From Coenobita brevimanus (taxonomy: Eukaryota; Arthropoda; Malacostraca; Decapoda; Coenobitidae), in NCBI GenBank assembly GCA_032717465.1, contig CM064690.1, positions 11,919,140-11,983,139 on the forward strand: a DNA stretch of 64,000 bases. Reading direction: 5' to 3'. Position 1 is the stretch's first letter, and each line of letters begins with the position of its first letter. Both the position numbers and the translations under genes were made by a program. Below, piece by piece: positions 12,041 to 22,381 of the stretch. The notes under the pieces were generated by a model, which was not told the DNA's origin, searched no databases, and saw only the letters and a list, made by a program, of their open reading frames with translations.

Positions 12041-13284
12041 AATCCGATTGGAGCGCCTTAATTACCCACTAAACCACCAAGTGCAATAATTTGGTTGTAT
12101 GGTTACCACCCTACGAAGTAAATGGCTTCCTGGTCGTACAGGAAACCATTTGGCTTGTCACTCAGTGTACAGTCACCCATAGGCAGAAAGAAAGAAAGAC
12201 AGGAGAGAGAATGTAAAGTCACCCGTATGCAGAAGGAAGAGGAAAGAATGAAGGAGAGACAGAAGAGGAAGGAAGGAAGAGAGGAAAGGGCAGACACCTA
12301 AAGCAGCACTACATCGAGTGAGTGGATGGTGGGCGCCTCCACCAACCACCTTAAAGAAAAGCACTGCATACAAATTTTTTGGCCAGCAGACTGATATTAC
12401 ATAGTGTGTGCTGCACTTCTGAACAAAAAGAAATCATTTATTATTTTTTTTTTTTAACATGTACGGTGTTTTTATATCCTATTCGTAATGTAGTACTTTT
12501 CATAGACTGTTGAGCCCCACACTATTGTACATAATAATGTACACACGCTTAACGTGTGCACATAAATATATATACACTAAACATGCATTCAAGTGTACAC
12601 AAACACATGCACATATATTTACAAATACATGTATAAGAATATCCTCCCAGACATTTATACTTTAATACTGTACTTGCAAAATAATACAACGAAGTGCTAC
12701 AGACAAATAGAGGTATACTTTGAGAATGTATTATACATACATAGGACACTAAACCATCATCATCATTCTCCAGTCCTCCTCTCACACTAAATGGTGGGTT
12801 TACTTTCCTTGAAATCTTTTCATGTAACATCAGAGAACTCTAAAAATGCAGTTAATAAATGCAAATCAATATTAGTCATTAATATAAATACCTTAACAAC
12901 CTTTCACGTCAAAAGATTTGACTTTGTTACTAGCCATTATAAAAGTTTACTTGTCACCTTAATGCTTAACCATATAAATGCAAAATTGTGAGAGTGAATT
13001 TACGTAAAGTTACACCGAAAATGGGCAGTGTCCCACCTTCCATCATTCGCATTTATATTTTTCGTGCATGACTTTGCAACCCTATCCATAATATAATAAC
13101 CTTCATCCACCACACCAGACAACTGATCAGCTTGGACATTATGGAGGGTGGGTGGCATGCATGTCATCATTTCGTGTGTGCATTTACCAAAGTCCACTTA
13201 TGTATGAGGCACTCCCCTCAGAAGATGAGTGGCAACTGGTTTTTGGTATGACTGGCCTAAATTTTAAGCTTTACCCAAAATCAT
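12041..13284. other. No gene seen
   Basis: A purine-rich stretch (GAAA/GGAA words) lies at about 12180-12300. The remainder is AT-rich unique sequence. No domain is found in the short frames. Confidence 0.5.
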
Positions 13285-14040
13285 TGGTGCAGGTATACAT
13301 ACACGGTCAGTTACAGTTACAGCAAGTGGTGCAGGTATACATACACAGTCAGTTACATTTACAGCAAGTGATGCAGATATACGTTCACGGTCACTTACAT
13401 TTACAGCAAGCGATGCAAGTATACATAGAGGTCAGTTATATTTACAGCAAATGGTGGAGGTATACATGCACGGTCAGTTACATTTACGGCAAGTGATGCA
13501 GGTATACATACACGGTCAGTTAGGTTTACAGCAAGTGATGCAATTATACATACATGTTCAGTTACATTTACAGCAAGTGGTGCAGGTATACATACATTGT
13601 CATTTACATTTACAGCAAGTGGTGCAGGAATACATACAGTCAGCTACTTTAACAGCAAGTGATCCAGGTATACATACACGGTCAGTTACATTTACAGGAA
13701 GTGGTGCAGGTATACATACACTGTCAGATACATTTACAGCAAGTTGTTCAGGTATACATACATGGTCAGTTACATTTGCTTCTACAGCAAGTGGTACAAG
13801 TATACATACTCGTACACGGTCAGTTATATGTACTTGTACAGCAAGTGTTGCAGGTATATGAGCACATAGATGGTCTGTTTATCTACTTCTACAGCTAATG
13901 TTGCGGGTGTGCTTACACTGTGAGTTACATCTTTTTCTACAGCAAGTGGTGCAGGTATACATACACGGTCAGTTACATGTATTTCTACCGCAAGTGGTGC
14001 AGATATGCACACAGTTATTTACATCTTCTTCCACAGCATG
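13285..14040. repeat. Minisatellite, 42-bp unit
   Basis: About 16-17 tandem units of the type GCAGGTATACATACACGGTC, then AGTTACATTTACAGCAAGTG. The first units start at 13289, 13331 and 13373, a strict 42-bp step. Later units grow to about 48 bp through extra TTCTAC-type inserts. Because 42 is a multiple of three, several frames stay open across it (for example 13152-13496 and 13451-13861). Their products only repeat VYIHGQLHLQQV-type units, so I do not call a gene. Confidence 0.9.
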
Positions 14041-14392
14041 CGATGCATGATCAGACCCTACAATGTCCTGGTTCACCTCTAGTTCCTTACTTAAATCTTC
14101 AACACGACTCTTCACCAGAGGCAGTCTCAGATATCCATTTATTTTATTTTTTCTTTCCTGTGAGATAGGTTTCCGCCCAGCCAGATACCTTTGTATGACA
14201 AATGGTTAGCTAATAATAAAGAGAAATTCTACCACGGCAATTAACTATCATATTTATAATTACATGACAACCATTTAGATCATTCACTGTGTCGAAATGG
14301 ATGGATTAGCAACCCTGGCACAGAAGTTTCCCATCACGATTATGTGTCGTACATTCACCACATTTGCATTAAGAGCACCAAATAAATAGATG
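14041..14392. other. No gene seen
   Basis: AT-rich unique sequence between the minisatellite and the endonuclease-like fragment. Confidence 0.5.
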
Positions 14393-14656
14393 TTACAGTA
14401 ACTTGAATCCTTGGAAGGTGTATTTACACGCCACCAAACTTAACGATAGGGAAACAAACAGTACTACCCAAATCTGCCCCTCATGACTCATGTCCACACT
14501 TTTAATCAGTTCTGATAGAGAATTTTTAACCAGAAGTATTATACTTCCACGATGCCCTCCATACCTTGAAGGATTAGAACAGATAGTGAATCCTGGTGCA
14601 CATGTGCTTTGGTTTGTCTTAGTTTCTGGCAACCATATTATGTGAAATGATAACAA
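14393..14656 (-). pseudogene. LINE endonuclease N-terminal fragment
   Basis: An 87-codon minus-strand frame with FHIIWLPETKTNQ, then PGFTICSNPSRYGGHRGSII and LLVKNSL. This order (a hydrophobic run ending in a catalytic E-T-K, then an aromatic/glycine stretch and R-G-S-I-I-L-L-V) is that of the first third of an APE-type LINE endonuclease. Nothing recognisable follows downstream. It may be a detached piece of LINE-C, but no other copy in the window allows a check. Confidence 0.5.
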
Positions 14657-14764
14657 AAACCTTTTCGCTTATCCCTCAATTCTCCTATGTCTAACGAGCA
14701 AAGTTAATCTTTTCCATATTATCTGAAGTTACACATCCGTGGAAAATTATGGGTTGTACACCCG

Positions 14765-15648
14765 AAAGCACTAATCTCCCCCACCCCTAGAAGCCGGAGT
14801 AGTGGCCAGTGAGCGGCCAGGCGATCGAACCGCCCCTCCCCCAACCCCAGTGTAAGCGTTGTTGGATAGGTGTGGAACGGCCAAAGCTGGTGATGTTACA
14901 GTGTGTCATGATCGTTTTTATAAACAAGCAGAATCAGTAGGGGTAAGTATATAAAGGCGTCTAATGTGTAATACTGTGCTGTTATCCAGAACATTATAGA
15001 AAGAAACGAAAATGAAAGACCTACGATGTATTATGTGTTAATGTCTATATACTTACATACTATATTATAATGTAACAAATAAGTATAGCATAGTGAACAG
15101 CATCTGATGAAAGATATGATGTTTCTCATACATTCTCGCTCCAACCACCACCACCACCACCCTTCTCTCTGGGTTGCTGTCTCCACCAAACGCCTCTCAT
15201 ACCCTCTCGTCCCCCACTTCCACCCATTGTTAACCAACTTAAACAAAGATAGTGATGAAATGATCCGTCAGGTATTGATCATATTATATTATGATACACC
15301 TCTGCATTACGCACCAACAAATAAATAACATACAATACTCCGGTATACCTGCCAACCATTTCATCCTGTTGTAGGTGTTAGGTGATATATGCACTGCAAG
15401 TTGAACCTTGTGTTACATGGACATACGGTTGTCTATCGTTAATAGATATTGTGTGGTTTTGGATGTCCATTAATTCGTATTAAGGTGGTAATTTAAGCCT
15501 TACATTATAAACACGTAAAGTTTATGTTCCTGTTATTATTGGATGAAGGAAACGAATCACGGATCGGCTCTGACGAACCACAACTCTCTGCTTTAACGAA
15601 AATATTCCGACCTCTTGTCGCAACAGTGACACAGTGTCATCATGTATA
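14765..15648. repeat. Left arm of hairpin palindrome
   Basis: Reads as the reverse complement of 15670-16290 continued at 16622-16890, with roughly one mismatch per 15-25 bases. The shared stretch runs from GCACTAATCTC at the outer end to GTGTCAT..GTATA at the centre. The 73-residue frame at 15107-15328 and the 71-residue frame at 15990-16205 on the other strand are the two readings of one stretch. Confidence 0.9.
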
Positions 15649-15669
15649 CGATTGACCCACATTCAGTCA
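15649..15669. other. 21-bp loop of the palindrome
   Basis: The unpaired centre between GTATA (ending 15648) and TATAC (starting 15670). Such a short spacer means that single strands of this region can fold into a hairpin about 0.9 kb long. Confidence 0.8.
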
Positions 15670-16890
15670 TATACATAATGATATTGTGTCACTGTTGTGA
15701 CAAGAGGTCAGAATATTTTCGCCAAAGCAGAGAGTTTGTGGTTCGTCAGAGCCGATCCCTGATTCGTTTCCTTCATCCAATAAGGACAGGAACATAAACT
15801 TTACGTGTTTATAATATAAGGCTTAAATTACCACCTTAATACGAATTAATGGACATCCAAAACCACACAACCTATATTAACATAGACAACCGTATGTCCA
15901 TGTAACACAAGGTTCAACTTGCAGTGCATATATCACCTAACACCTACAACAGGATGAAATGGTTGGCAGGTATACCGGAGTATTGTATGTTATTTATTTG
16001 TTGGTGCGTAATGCAGAGGTGTATCATGATATAATATGATCAATACCTGACTGATCATTTCATCATTATCTTTGTTTAAGTTGGTTAACAATGGGTGGAA
16101 GTGGGGGACGAGAGGGTATGAGAGGCGTTTGGTGGAGACAGCAACCCAGAGAGAAGGGTGGTGGTGGTGGGAGCGAGAATGTATGAGAAACATCATATCT
16201 TTCATCAGATGCTGTTCACTATGCTATACTTATCTGTTAGATTATAATATAGTATGTAAGGATATAGATAAAACCACATAATACATCATAGGTGGCTCAA
16301 TCGGTAGAGAGGTGGCCTGTAGTCCTACCGGACACGGGTTCAAATCCCCGCTGGGGCAGGGAACAGTTTAAGGGTTTGAATTTCATTAAATCAGGCTTTA
16401 CTGATCTACCAGAAGACCCGCCGACATGTCGTAAAAATACCCCTGCTAATACCAATACACCGGTCCTGTATGACACAGCCCTAGCATGTATTCAATATAG
16501 ACGTTGGGTGTTAGCGCCGAAGTGGTGACATATAGAGGTGTATGGTATATAGGAGGACTACTGGACCTTGATAGCAGGCTGTGGAGCCCATGCCCAGACT
16601 CGGACACATAAAAAAAAAAAAGTCGTTCATTTTCGTACCTTTCTCATATATTGTGGATAACAGCACAGTATTACACATTAAATGCCTTGATATACCTACC
16701 CCTACTGATTCTGATTGTTTATAAAAACGATCATGACACACTGTAATATCACCAGCTTTGGCCGTTCCACATCTATCCAACAACGTTTACACTGGGGTTG
16801 GGGGAGGGGCGGTGGATGTTGGGTATTCGATCGCCTGGCCGCCCACTGGCCAAGACCCCGGCTACAAGGGCGAGAGAGATTAGTGCTTCC
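15670..16890. repeat. Right arm of hairpin palindrome, interrupted by a SINE
   Basis: Complement of 14765-15648, split at 16290/16622 by a SINE. The left arm carries the uninterrupted sequence at that point, so the SINE arrived after the inverted duplication. Outer similarity ends near 16890 (GAGATTAGTGCTTCCGG). Confidence 0.9.
16291..16621 (+). mobile_element. tRNA-derived SINE, full length
   Basis: The 5' head looks like a tRNA: GTGGCTCAATCGGTAGAG fits the internal A box and GGTTCAAATCC the B box, about the spacing expected for RNA polymerase III. A roughly 250-bp non-tRNA body follows (GGTCCTGTATGACACAGCCC, GTTGGGTGTTAGCGCCGAAG, GGAGGACTACTGGACCTTGA) and then an A-run at 16610-16621. A 5'-truncated copy of the body is at 55665-55820. 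It would depend on a LINE for movement; which one is not clear. The tRNA-like part lacks a complete cloverleaf and is not a tRNA gene. Confidence 0.8.
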
Positions 16891-16967
16891 GGTGGACGTC
16901 AGGAGGAGCATGTGGAAAAAATATACTGAGCAATATGGCCGACAAGTGTTAAGTACAGGAAATGTAT

Positions 16968-17158
16968 ATAGATAGATAGATAGATAGATAGATAGATTTA
17001 GCCGGTGAAGGTTTATATCCAAGGGGTGTTTCGGGTTGATTGCTCATGTAATGCCACTCACGGATGAGTGAGACTGGTCACTCTCATCTTAAATCTCGAG
17101 ACCAACTGCCTAACCCCGGGCTCCTACGCTCCTCTTGGGGCAATCTAGGATTGGATGA
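16968..17158 (-). repeat. (GATA)n and interspersed repeat R, copy 2
   Basis: About eight GATA units, then the inverted counterpart of 11864-12040 (GATTGCTCATGTAATGCCAC, ACTGGTCACTCTCATCTTA, GCCTAACCCCGGGCTCCTAC). Confidence 0.65.
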
Positions 17159-17159
17159 T

Positions 17160-17161
<2 letters not shown>

Positions 17162-17209
<48 letters not shown>

Positions 17210-17422
17210 TTGGATCCCATATATATATATATATATCATTGGATCCCAGGGTTCCTGAGCAAGGCACTAGGCTGAGAGGGTATTAAGCGTACCGCCCCCC
17301 GCCTATCGGCTCATAGTCGCGAAGCTCATAGGTCCCTACCCGGGGGTTCCCTGCATTATCAAGATCTGAAAATTCCCAGTTCTGTCCTATCCTGAGGACA
17401 CTGGGCTGTAATGTGTTATACA

Positions 17423-17464
<42 letters not shown>
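17162..17464. repeat. (TA)n tracts flanking about 190 bp of unique sequence
   Basis: TA runs at about 17162-17207, 17219-17236 and 17423-17464. ATCATTGGATCCCA occurs twice around the second. The unique stretch 17237-17422 holds no frame of note. Confidence 0.8.
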
Positions 17465-17481
<17 letters not shown>

Positions 17482-17752
17482 TATAATGAAGTAGCCTACG
17501 TAAAACTTCCGAAAGGGGAATTTGAAATGCAGGAGTGAGAGAACGAAACACGAAAGAAAAAGATATATTAATGAGAATAAAAGTCATTCGTCATAAGGGG
17601 GAAGAGATTTTGCTGGTGAGATCAAAGGTACAGGGGGAAAAAAGTGAAAAAACAGTAAATATATTTTTCTTTCCACCCAGCACTGATTTACGTCCGACAG
17701 CCGTAACATAAAATGACTGAGGAGATGGTTCTTTTACAGTGATATTAACCAC

Positions 17753-17756
<4 letters not shown>
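17465..17756. other. No gene seen
   Basis: A short GA run, then A-rich unique sequence. Confidence 0.5.

Positions 17757-17828
<72 letters not shown>
17757..17828. repeat. (CT)n microsatellite
   Basis: A pure CT run of about 72 bp. Confidence 0.95.
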
Positions 17829-17830
<2 letters not shown>

Positions 17831-18024
17831 AACTATAATAGGAAGAATTAGTAGTGAAGGTTATAGCTAACACCTGCATTCCGAAAATTCTCTTCTTAGC
17901 TGAATAAATCTTCAGAAAAAGATGAAATACACCGAGGATTCAAGAGGATAAAGTTTAACGTAATAAATTATATGAGGCATTTCATTGCCCTGTACATGTT
18001 ACTTCTACATGACCTTGTTGTACA

Positions 18025-18317
18025 TGCACACAAATGTAGCGTCTCTATTCACCACCTCGCATTACATACGAGTACACACAAATGTTCCGTCTCTATTCAC
18101 CACCTCGGTATACATGCACACAAATGTAGCATCTCTATTCACCACCTCGCTATACATACACACAAATGTTCCGTCTCTATTCACCACCTCGCTATACATA
18201 CACACAAATGTTCCGTCGCTATTCACCACCTCGCTCTACATGCACACAAATGTAGCATCTCTATTCACCACCTCGCTCTACATACACACAAATGTTCCGT
18301 CTCTATTAACCTCCTCG

Positions 18318-18318
<1 letters not shown>
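18025..18318. repeat. Minisatellite, 42-bp unit, two unit types
   Basis: Seven units containing CTCTATTCACCACCTCGC. Unit anchors (CAAATGT) lie at 18121, 18163, 18205, 18247 and 18289, exactly 42 bp apart. Two variants are mixed, AAATGTAGC and AAATGTTCC. The open frames at 17972-18517 and 17985-18449 arise because 42 is a multiple of three. I see no other sign of coding. Confidence 0.9.

Positions 18319-18364
<46 letters not shown>
18319..18364. repeat. (CA)n microsatellite
   Basis: A CA run directly after the minisatellite. It probably grew from the ACACA at the unit boundary. Confidence 0.95.
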
Positions 18365-18367
<3 letters not shown>

Positions 18368-19484
18368 TCACCAACTCACTACACATATACACGTATGTTC
18401 CGTGTCTGTTCACCTGTTCACGCCGGAAGTTGGGTCAAAGCTGTTGTAGCTTTTCAATACAAAACTAATTCGCATATGGACAGAATCACTCCATCTGAAC
18501 AATTCACCGTGTTGTGAAACCAAGACACATGACGTGGGCTGGCCATTACCGTTTGCCTCATCCTGGATGAAAATGGGTACAAATGTAATATAGGGATGAT
18601 GAAGAAGTTGTCAGCCACTTCAAAAGCTGATCTCTTGTAGTCGGTTGGCTTTCACGTTACGGAACTGGGCCGCATACACAAAATAACTACCAATTAGTAG
18701 TTGTATGAAATTTGATAAACCTTAGTTATTAAATAGGAATGATTGTCCTTTGTTATTAATCAAACCGAACTTCCAGTTTAACGATACTCTGCCATCAACC
18801 AGGCTGAAAGGAGTTTCGGTTAATCATCAGGTTAGAGCATACAGTTTCAGTATGTGTTTGTAGGAAACAAAACCAAATGATCTTTTGTTCAGAAGAAATA
18901 ACCTTGAGGCATTCTACCGTGGAGACACAAAAAACCATTTGCATAAGAACACGGAGGGCGGTTGCTGTGACTGAAGCACCATAAAATAAACTGGTAATGC
19001 TGCATGTGACTGTGCTCTAGTGAGTAATTAAATACATCCTTAAAAAGGATGAGATTAGGTGAAAAGTTACGTTAGATTGAAGTAGGTTACGTATGATTGC
19101 ATAAGACTAGGTTACACAAGTAAAGCTTGGCATAAGTTAGGATACATTTGATTAGACGGAGTTAGGTATGGGACGGCCCAGAGCAAAATGTTCTAAAAGG
19201 AGTAAGTATCTGTATGGTGGTCAAAGAGAACATAAAAACCTAAGATGGATGAGGCCAGGTGAGAGGGTAAGGCAAGACCAGGTGAGAGGTTAGGGGAGAT
19301 ACAGCAAGGCGTTGTGGTGGTGGGGAAGAATGTAAGGTTAAGGTTTATCAAGGAGGCCACCATATAAACCTCAGAGACCAGTGTTTATCTTTTACGGTTT
19401 CTCTTATCAGATTTTCGTCTGTTTACTTTTGAGTTTTTCTAAGCAGATTTGGGTTCGAAGGGTACAGATTTATAGTGTCGACTC
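18365..19484. other. No gene seen
   Basis: Unique sequence with scattered AGGTTA/TTAGGT words (about 19050-19350) but no tandem telomere-type array. No convincing frame. Confidence 0.5.
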
Positions 19485-20261
19485 TGCAGATGATACTGTG
19501 TTGTTGAGTAAACACGAAGGGGAGATGCAAGGCTTGGTGGATGAGTTTGGGAGAGTATGTAAGAAACGGAATCTAAAAGTAAATGTAGGGAAGAGTAAAG
19601 TGATGGTCTTTGAGAGAGGGGAAGTCAGTGAATGTACACTGAGGCTGGATGGTGAGGAAATGAAAATGTGAGTACGTTTAAGTACTTGGGGAGTGTGATG
19701 AGTAAGGATGGAAGTTTGGAGGGTGAAGTGCTTGAAAGGGTACAACAAGGAAGAAAGGTTGCTGGTTTCTTGAAAGCAGTGATAAGAAACAGGGAAGTGA
19801 GAATGGAAGTGAAAAAGTTACTACATGACAGTATTGTGATACCAACTCTAACGTATGGAAGTGAAGCTTGGACGTTGTTGGAAGGACACAAGTCAAGAGT
19901 GAGAGCAGTGGAAATGAGTTATTTAAGAGAAACATGTGGAGTCACATGGAGAGACAGGCTGACAAATGAGGATATAAAGAAGCGTTGTGGTGTGGATGTG
20001 GATGTGATAGGAAGTGGTAGGAGGAACACACTGAGGTGGTCTGGACATGTGGAGAGGATGGAGGGTGAGAGACTGGCAAGGAGAGTGTATGTGAATGAGG
20101 TGGAGGAGGGGGGGAGAGGGAGGGGGAGGCCAAGGATGAGATGGAGGGATGGAATGGAGAGGTATATGAGAGAGGGAGGTGTGAGTTGGGAGCAGGGCAG
20201 TGAAATGGCGGAGGACAGGGTGACGTGGAGATTTGCTTGTGGCCACCGTGAACGGGATTAA
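19485..20261 (+). pseudogene. LINE-B reverse transcriptase C-terminal part
   Basis: The frame begins inside the catalytic box (SADDTVLL, where the full-length copy has FADDTVLL) and continues RVCKKRNLKVNVGKSKVMVF. One base lost near 19665 moves the remaining 197 codons to another frame: STFKYLGSVMSKDGSLEGEV, PTLTYGSEAWTLLEGHKSRV, GVTWRDRLTNEDIKKRCGVD and a basic GRGRGRPRMRWRDG tail. The first 35 codons of the open frame (before 19485) are flank, not LINE. It is about as well preserved as the 39-42 kb copy. Confidence 0.85.
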
Positions 20262-20287
20262 GGCGTCTGGCAATAAATAGATAGATA
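19485..20287 (+). mobile_element. LINE-B (RTE-like) copy, 5'-truncated
   Basis: Similarity to the full-length LINE-B at 39296-42285 starts at TGCAGATGATACTG and runs to the 3' tail AATAAATAGATAGATA. The (TAGA)n tail is shared with the full-length copy. All of the endonuclease and the first two thirds of the reverse transcriptase are missing, as expected of incomplete target-primed reverse transcription. Confidence 0.85.
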
Positions 20288-22381
20288 CACAGCCTTTTTT
20301 TCACCAGTATTTTTGCCATAATAAACTTATGTGGTGAATGTTTTTAATAAGCCTGAGATCATAAATGATCCAGTTGTTAGCGATGATTAGGGAGCATCAT
20401 AATAAATAGGCTACTTTGGATCTAGATGTTGCTGTTACTCACATGGCTGAAACATCATTGAAATCCTCTGTTATGATTCTTTAGTCTGGCATGTTTCCGA
20501 GCAGGCCACTGTATGGTATTAGCCTAGCGGAATATCACTATAATTTTTTTACTGAACTGGCATTACCAGCCAAACCATAACTCAAGTCCCTCCCTCGATG
20601 TTATATCATCCAGACTTCACATTCCTCATCACTATTCATACCATCTTTCCCACTCGAACTCATAGATACCATTTATCCCTGGTCCATATCCATCACCCAT
20701 TACCTCCACCTCTACCCTATTTCACCATGACGTGTATGTAAAACAAGCTTACTATATACCAGACGATGGGGAAGATCGAAGAACTAAAGAGTATTATCTG
20801 ACTTATTCCTTTACGTCCATTGTCTGGGAGGTCTGTCTTCATAATTTTGTCTTTGTGAGGAATCAGTGAAAATCGAGGTATAGCTATTACCCATGCATCT
20901 ACTGGTCAGAATTCTACCTGATACGAGCAAGGCAGGAGACCCAAACACTTTGGAACGTGCTACCTTAGTATTTCTTTAATCCTCGTCCTCATCAGCATCA
21001 CAATCAACATCATCAATATTACCTGTTATTCCAACAAATGACAACGTGGTGATGTAGCAGGATTTGGCATTCATAATTTTATCATCATGAGGGTACTATC
21101 TATTTTCATATAACAGGTTCCTCGAACACATATTCTTACTAGGTTAAAATGCATAAGATTACGAAATATTATTCGTCTCGTTTATATACAGCAGTTATAG
21201 TCGTTGCTACGAAGGCACATCGTGGACAGGTGAGCTGTAATAAATGAGGGTGGATGAGCATTCATGGCACAGGCGACATAACATGGACTGAAGGAATATT
21301 TATGGAGGAAAAAGTAGTGGATATACAGTAAAATATCTTCCTGCCTTCGTTGCAAGAGAAAAACATTTCTTTCCCTCTCGTCATTGTTGTCCATGATTGA
21401 TAACCAGTGTAAATAGCCCGAACACTTACTGAGTGTCTTGTTTATCAGGAGAACCAACGGCTGCTAGGCTGGCCGAATATCCTACTGGTAGCAACTGTCA
21501 CTCCATATTAAAAACAAACAAAACAAAACAAAACAAAGGAATCATGTTCAAGACATGGGGACTGAACGAGAGAATGTCAGGATAGCTGTGAACCCACATA
21601 GAGGAACAGTGGGCATTGTTCCGCCGTCAGTCCCAGATTGTATGAAATCTTGTCTCCCCTGTGCCAAATTGATTCTCGGCAGTTAATGACAAGGATGGAG
21701 GGTGGACACAATTACATTCACTAGTAAATAAATTGAACATTTTGAAATATATTACGCATCAAATACAATCATTTGTGAGATATTATATCTTTTCATCTTT
21801 AATATTTCTAGATATAGCACAGACTACTGAATGTGACTCTTTACTGAATGTAACATATTAACAAATGTGTCAATTACGACACCAATATAAGTGAAAATAG
21901 GACGTAATAACTACCCTCATTTTTGTGCAAACATAAAACAGAGTTCGAAGTTAATCATTCGATGCCGTTGCTTCGAAATATGCAAGTTAAACAAAATATA
22001 ATTCCACGTTAAAAAACGGTAACAATAAAGTTAACCAATTCGCAATATATAGACACATTAAGATAGGTTTCTCACAAAGCCACAGTAATATTTTATTCAG
22101 ATGTGGGAAAAATCTAATACTGACAGGGTTCAAAAATATTTCCTTTGTCTTTGAAATGCTCAGGTTTTTAACTCCTGAATAATAAAATTGTTGTTTTAGC
22201 CTGAATAATGAAGTGTGGTAAATGCAGCTAAAGACCTGATGCTGTGGAGTGTGGTCATTCCGATTATTATTCATGTAACCAGAGGTAACCACAAAAGGTC
22301 TCGCTATGTAACAAATGATAACGTTCATAGCAATGATAAAAAAATGAGATGAGGACAGCTTTGTCCAAAACAGTCAGAGGT
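20288..22381. other. No gene seen
   Basis: About 2.1 kb of AT-rich unique sequence with an (AAAAC)n-type stretch at about 21507-21536. Short frames on the minus strand (21182-21457, 21987-22328) show no domain. Confidence 0.5.

Noticed and set aside
13152..13898. Secreted repeat protein encoded by open frames
   Set aside because: The frames open because the minisatellite period is 42 bp. All three plus frames are open in parts and the residues repeat the DNA unit.
13285..14040. CRISPR-like array
   Set aside because: Units are contiguous without unique spacers and the setting is eukaryotic. It is a minisatellite.
15031..15328. Gene pair duplicated at 15990-16281
   Set aside because: The two sets of frames are the opposite strands of one palindrome. 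No domain, and the His/Trp runs come from (CCA)n/(GGT)n.
16291..16365. Possible tRNA gene
   Set aside because: The A- and B-box-like sequence continues into a body shared with 55665-55820 and ends in an A-run, so it is a SINE head. No complete cloverleaf is visible.
17972..18517. His-rich repeat protein
   Set aside because: Same reason: a 42-bp minisatellite followed by (CA)n, with two overlapping frames equally open.
19470..20319. Minus-strand proteins opposite LINE-B
   Set aside because: Antisense frames held open by the purine-rich sense strand of LINE-B. The same occurs at 39365-40343 and 41105-41890.
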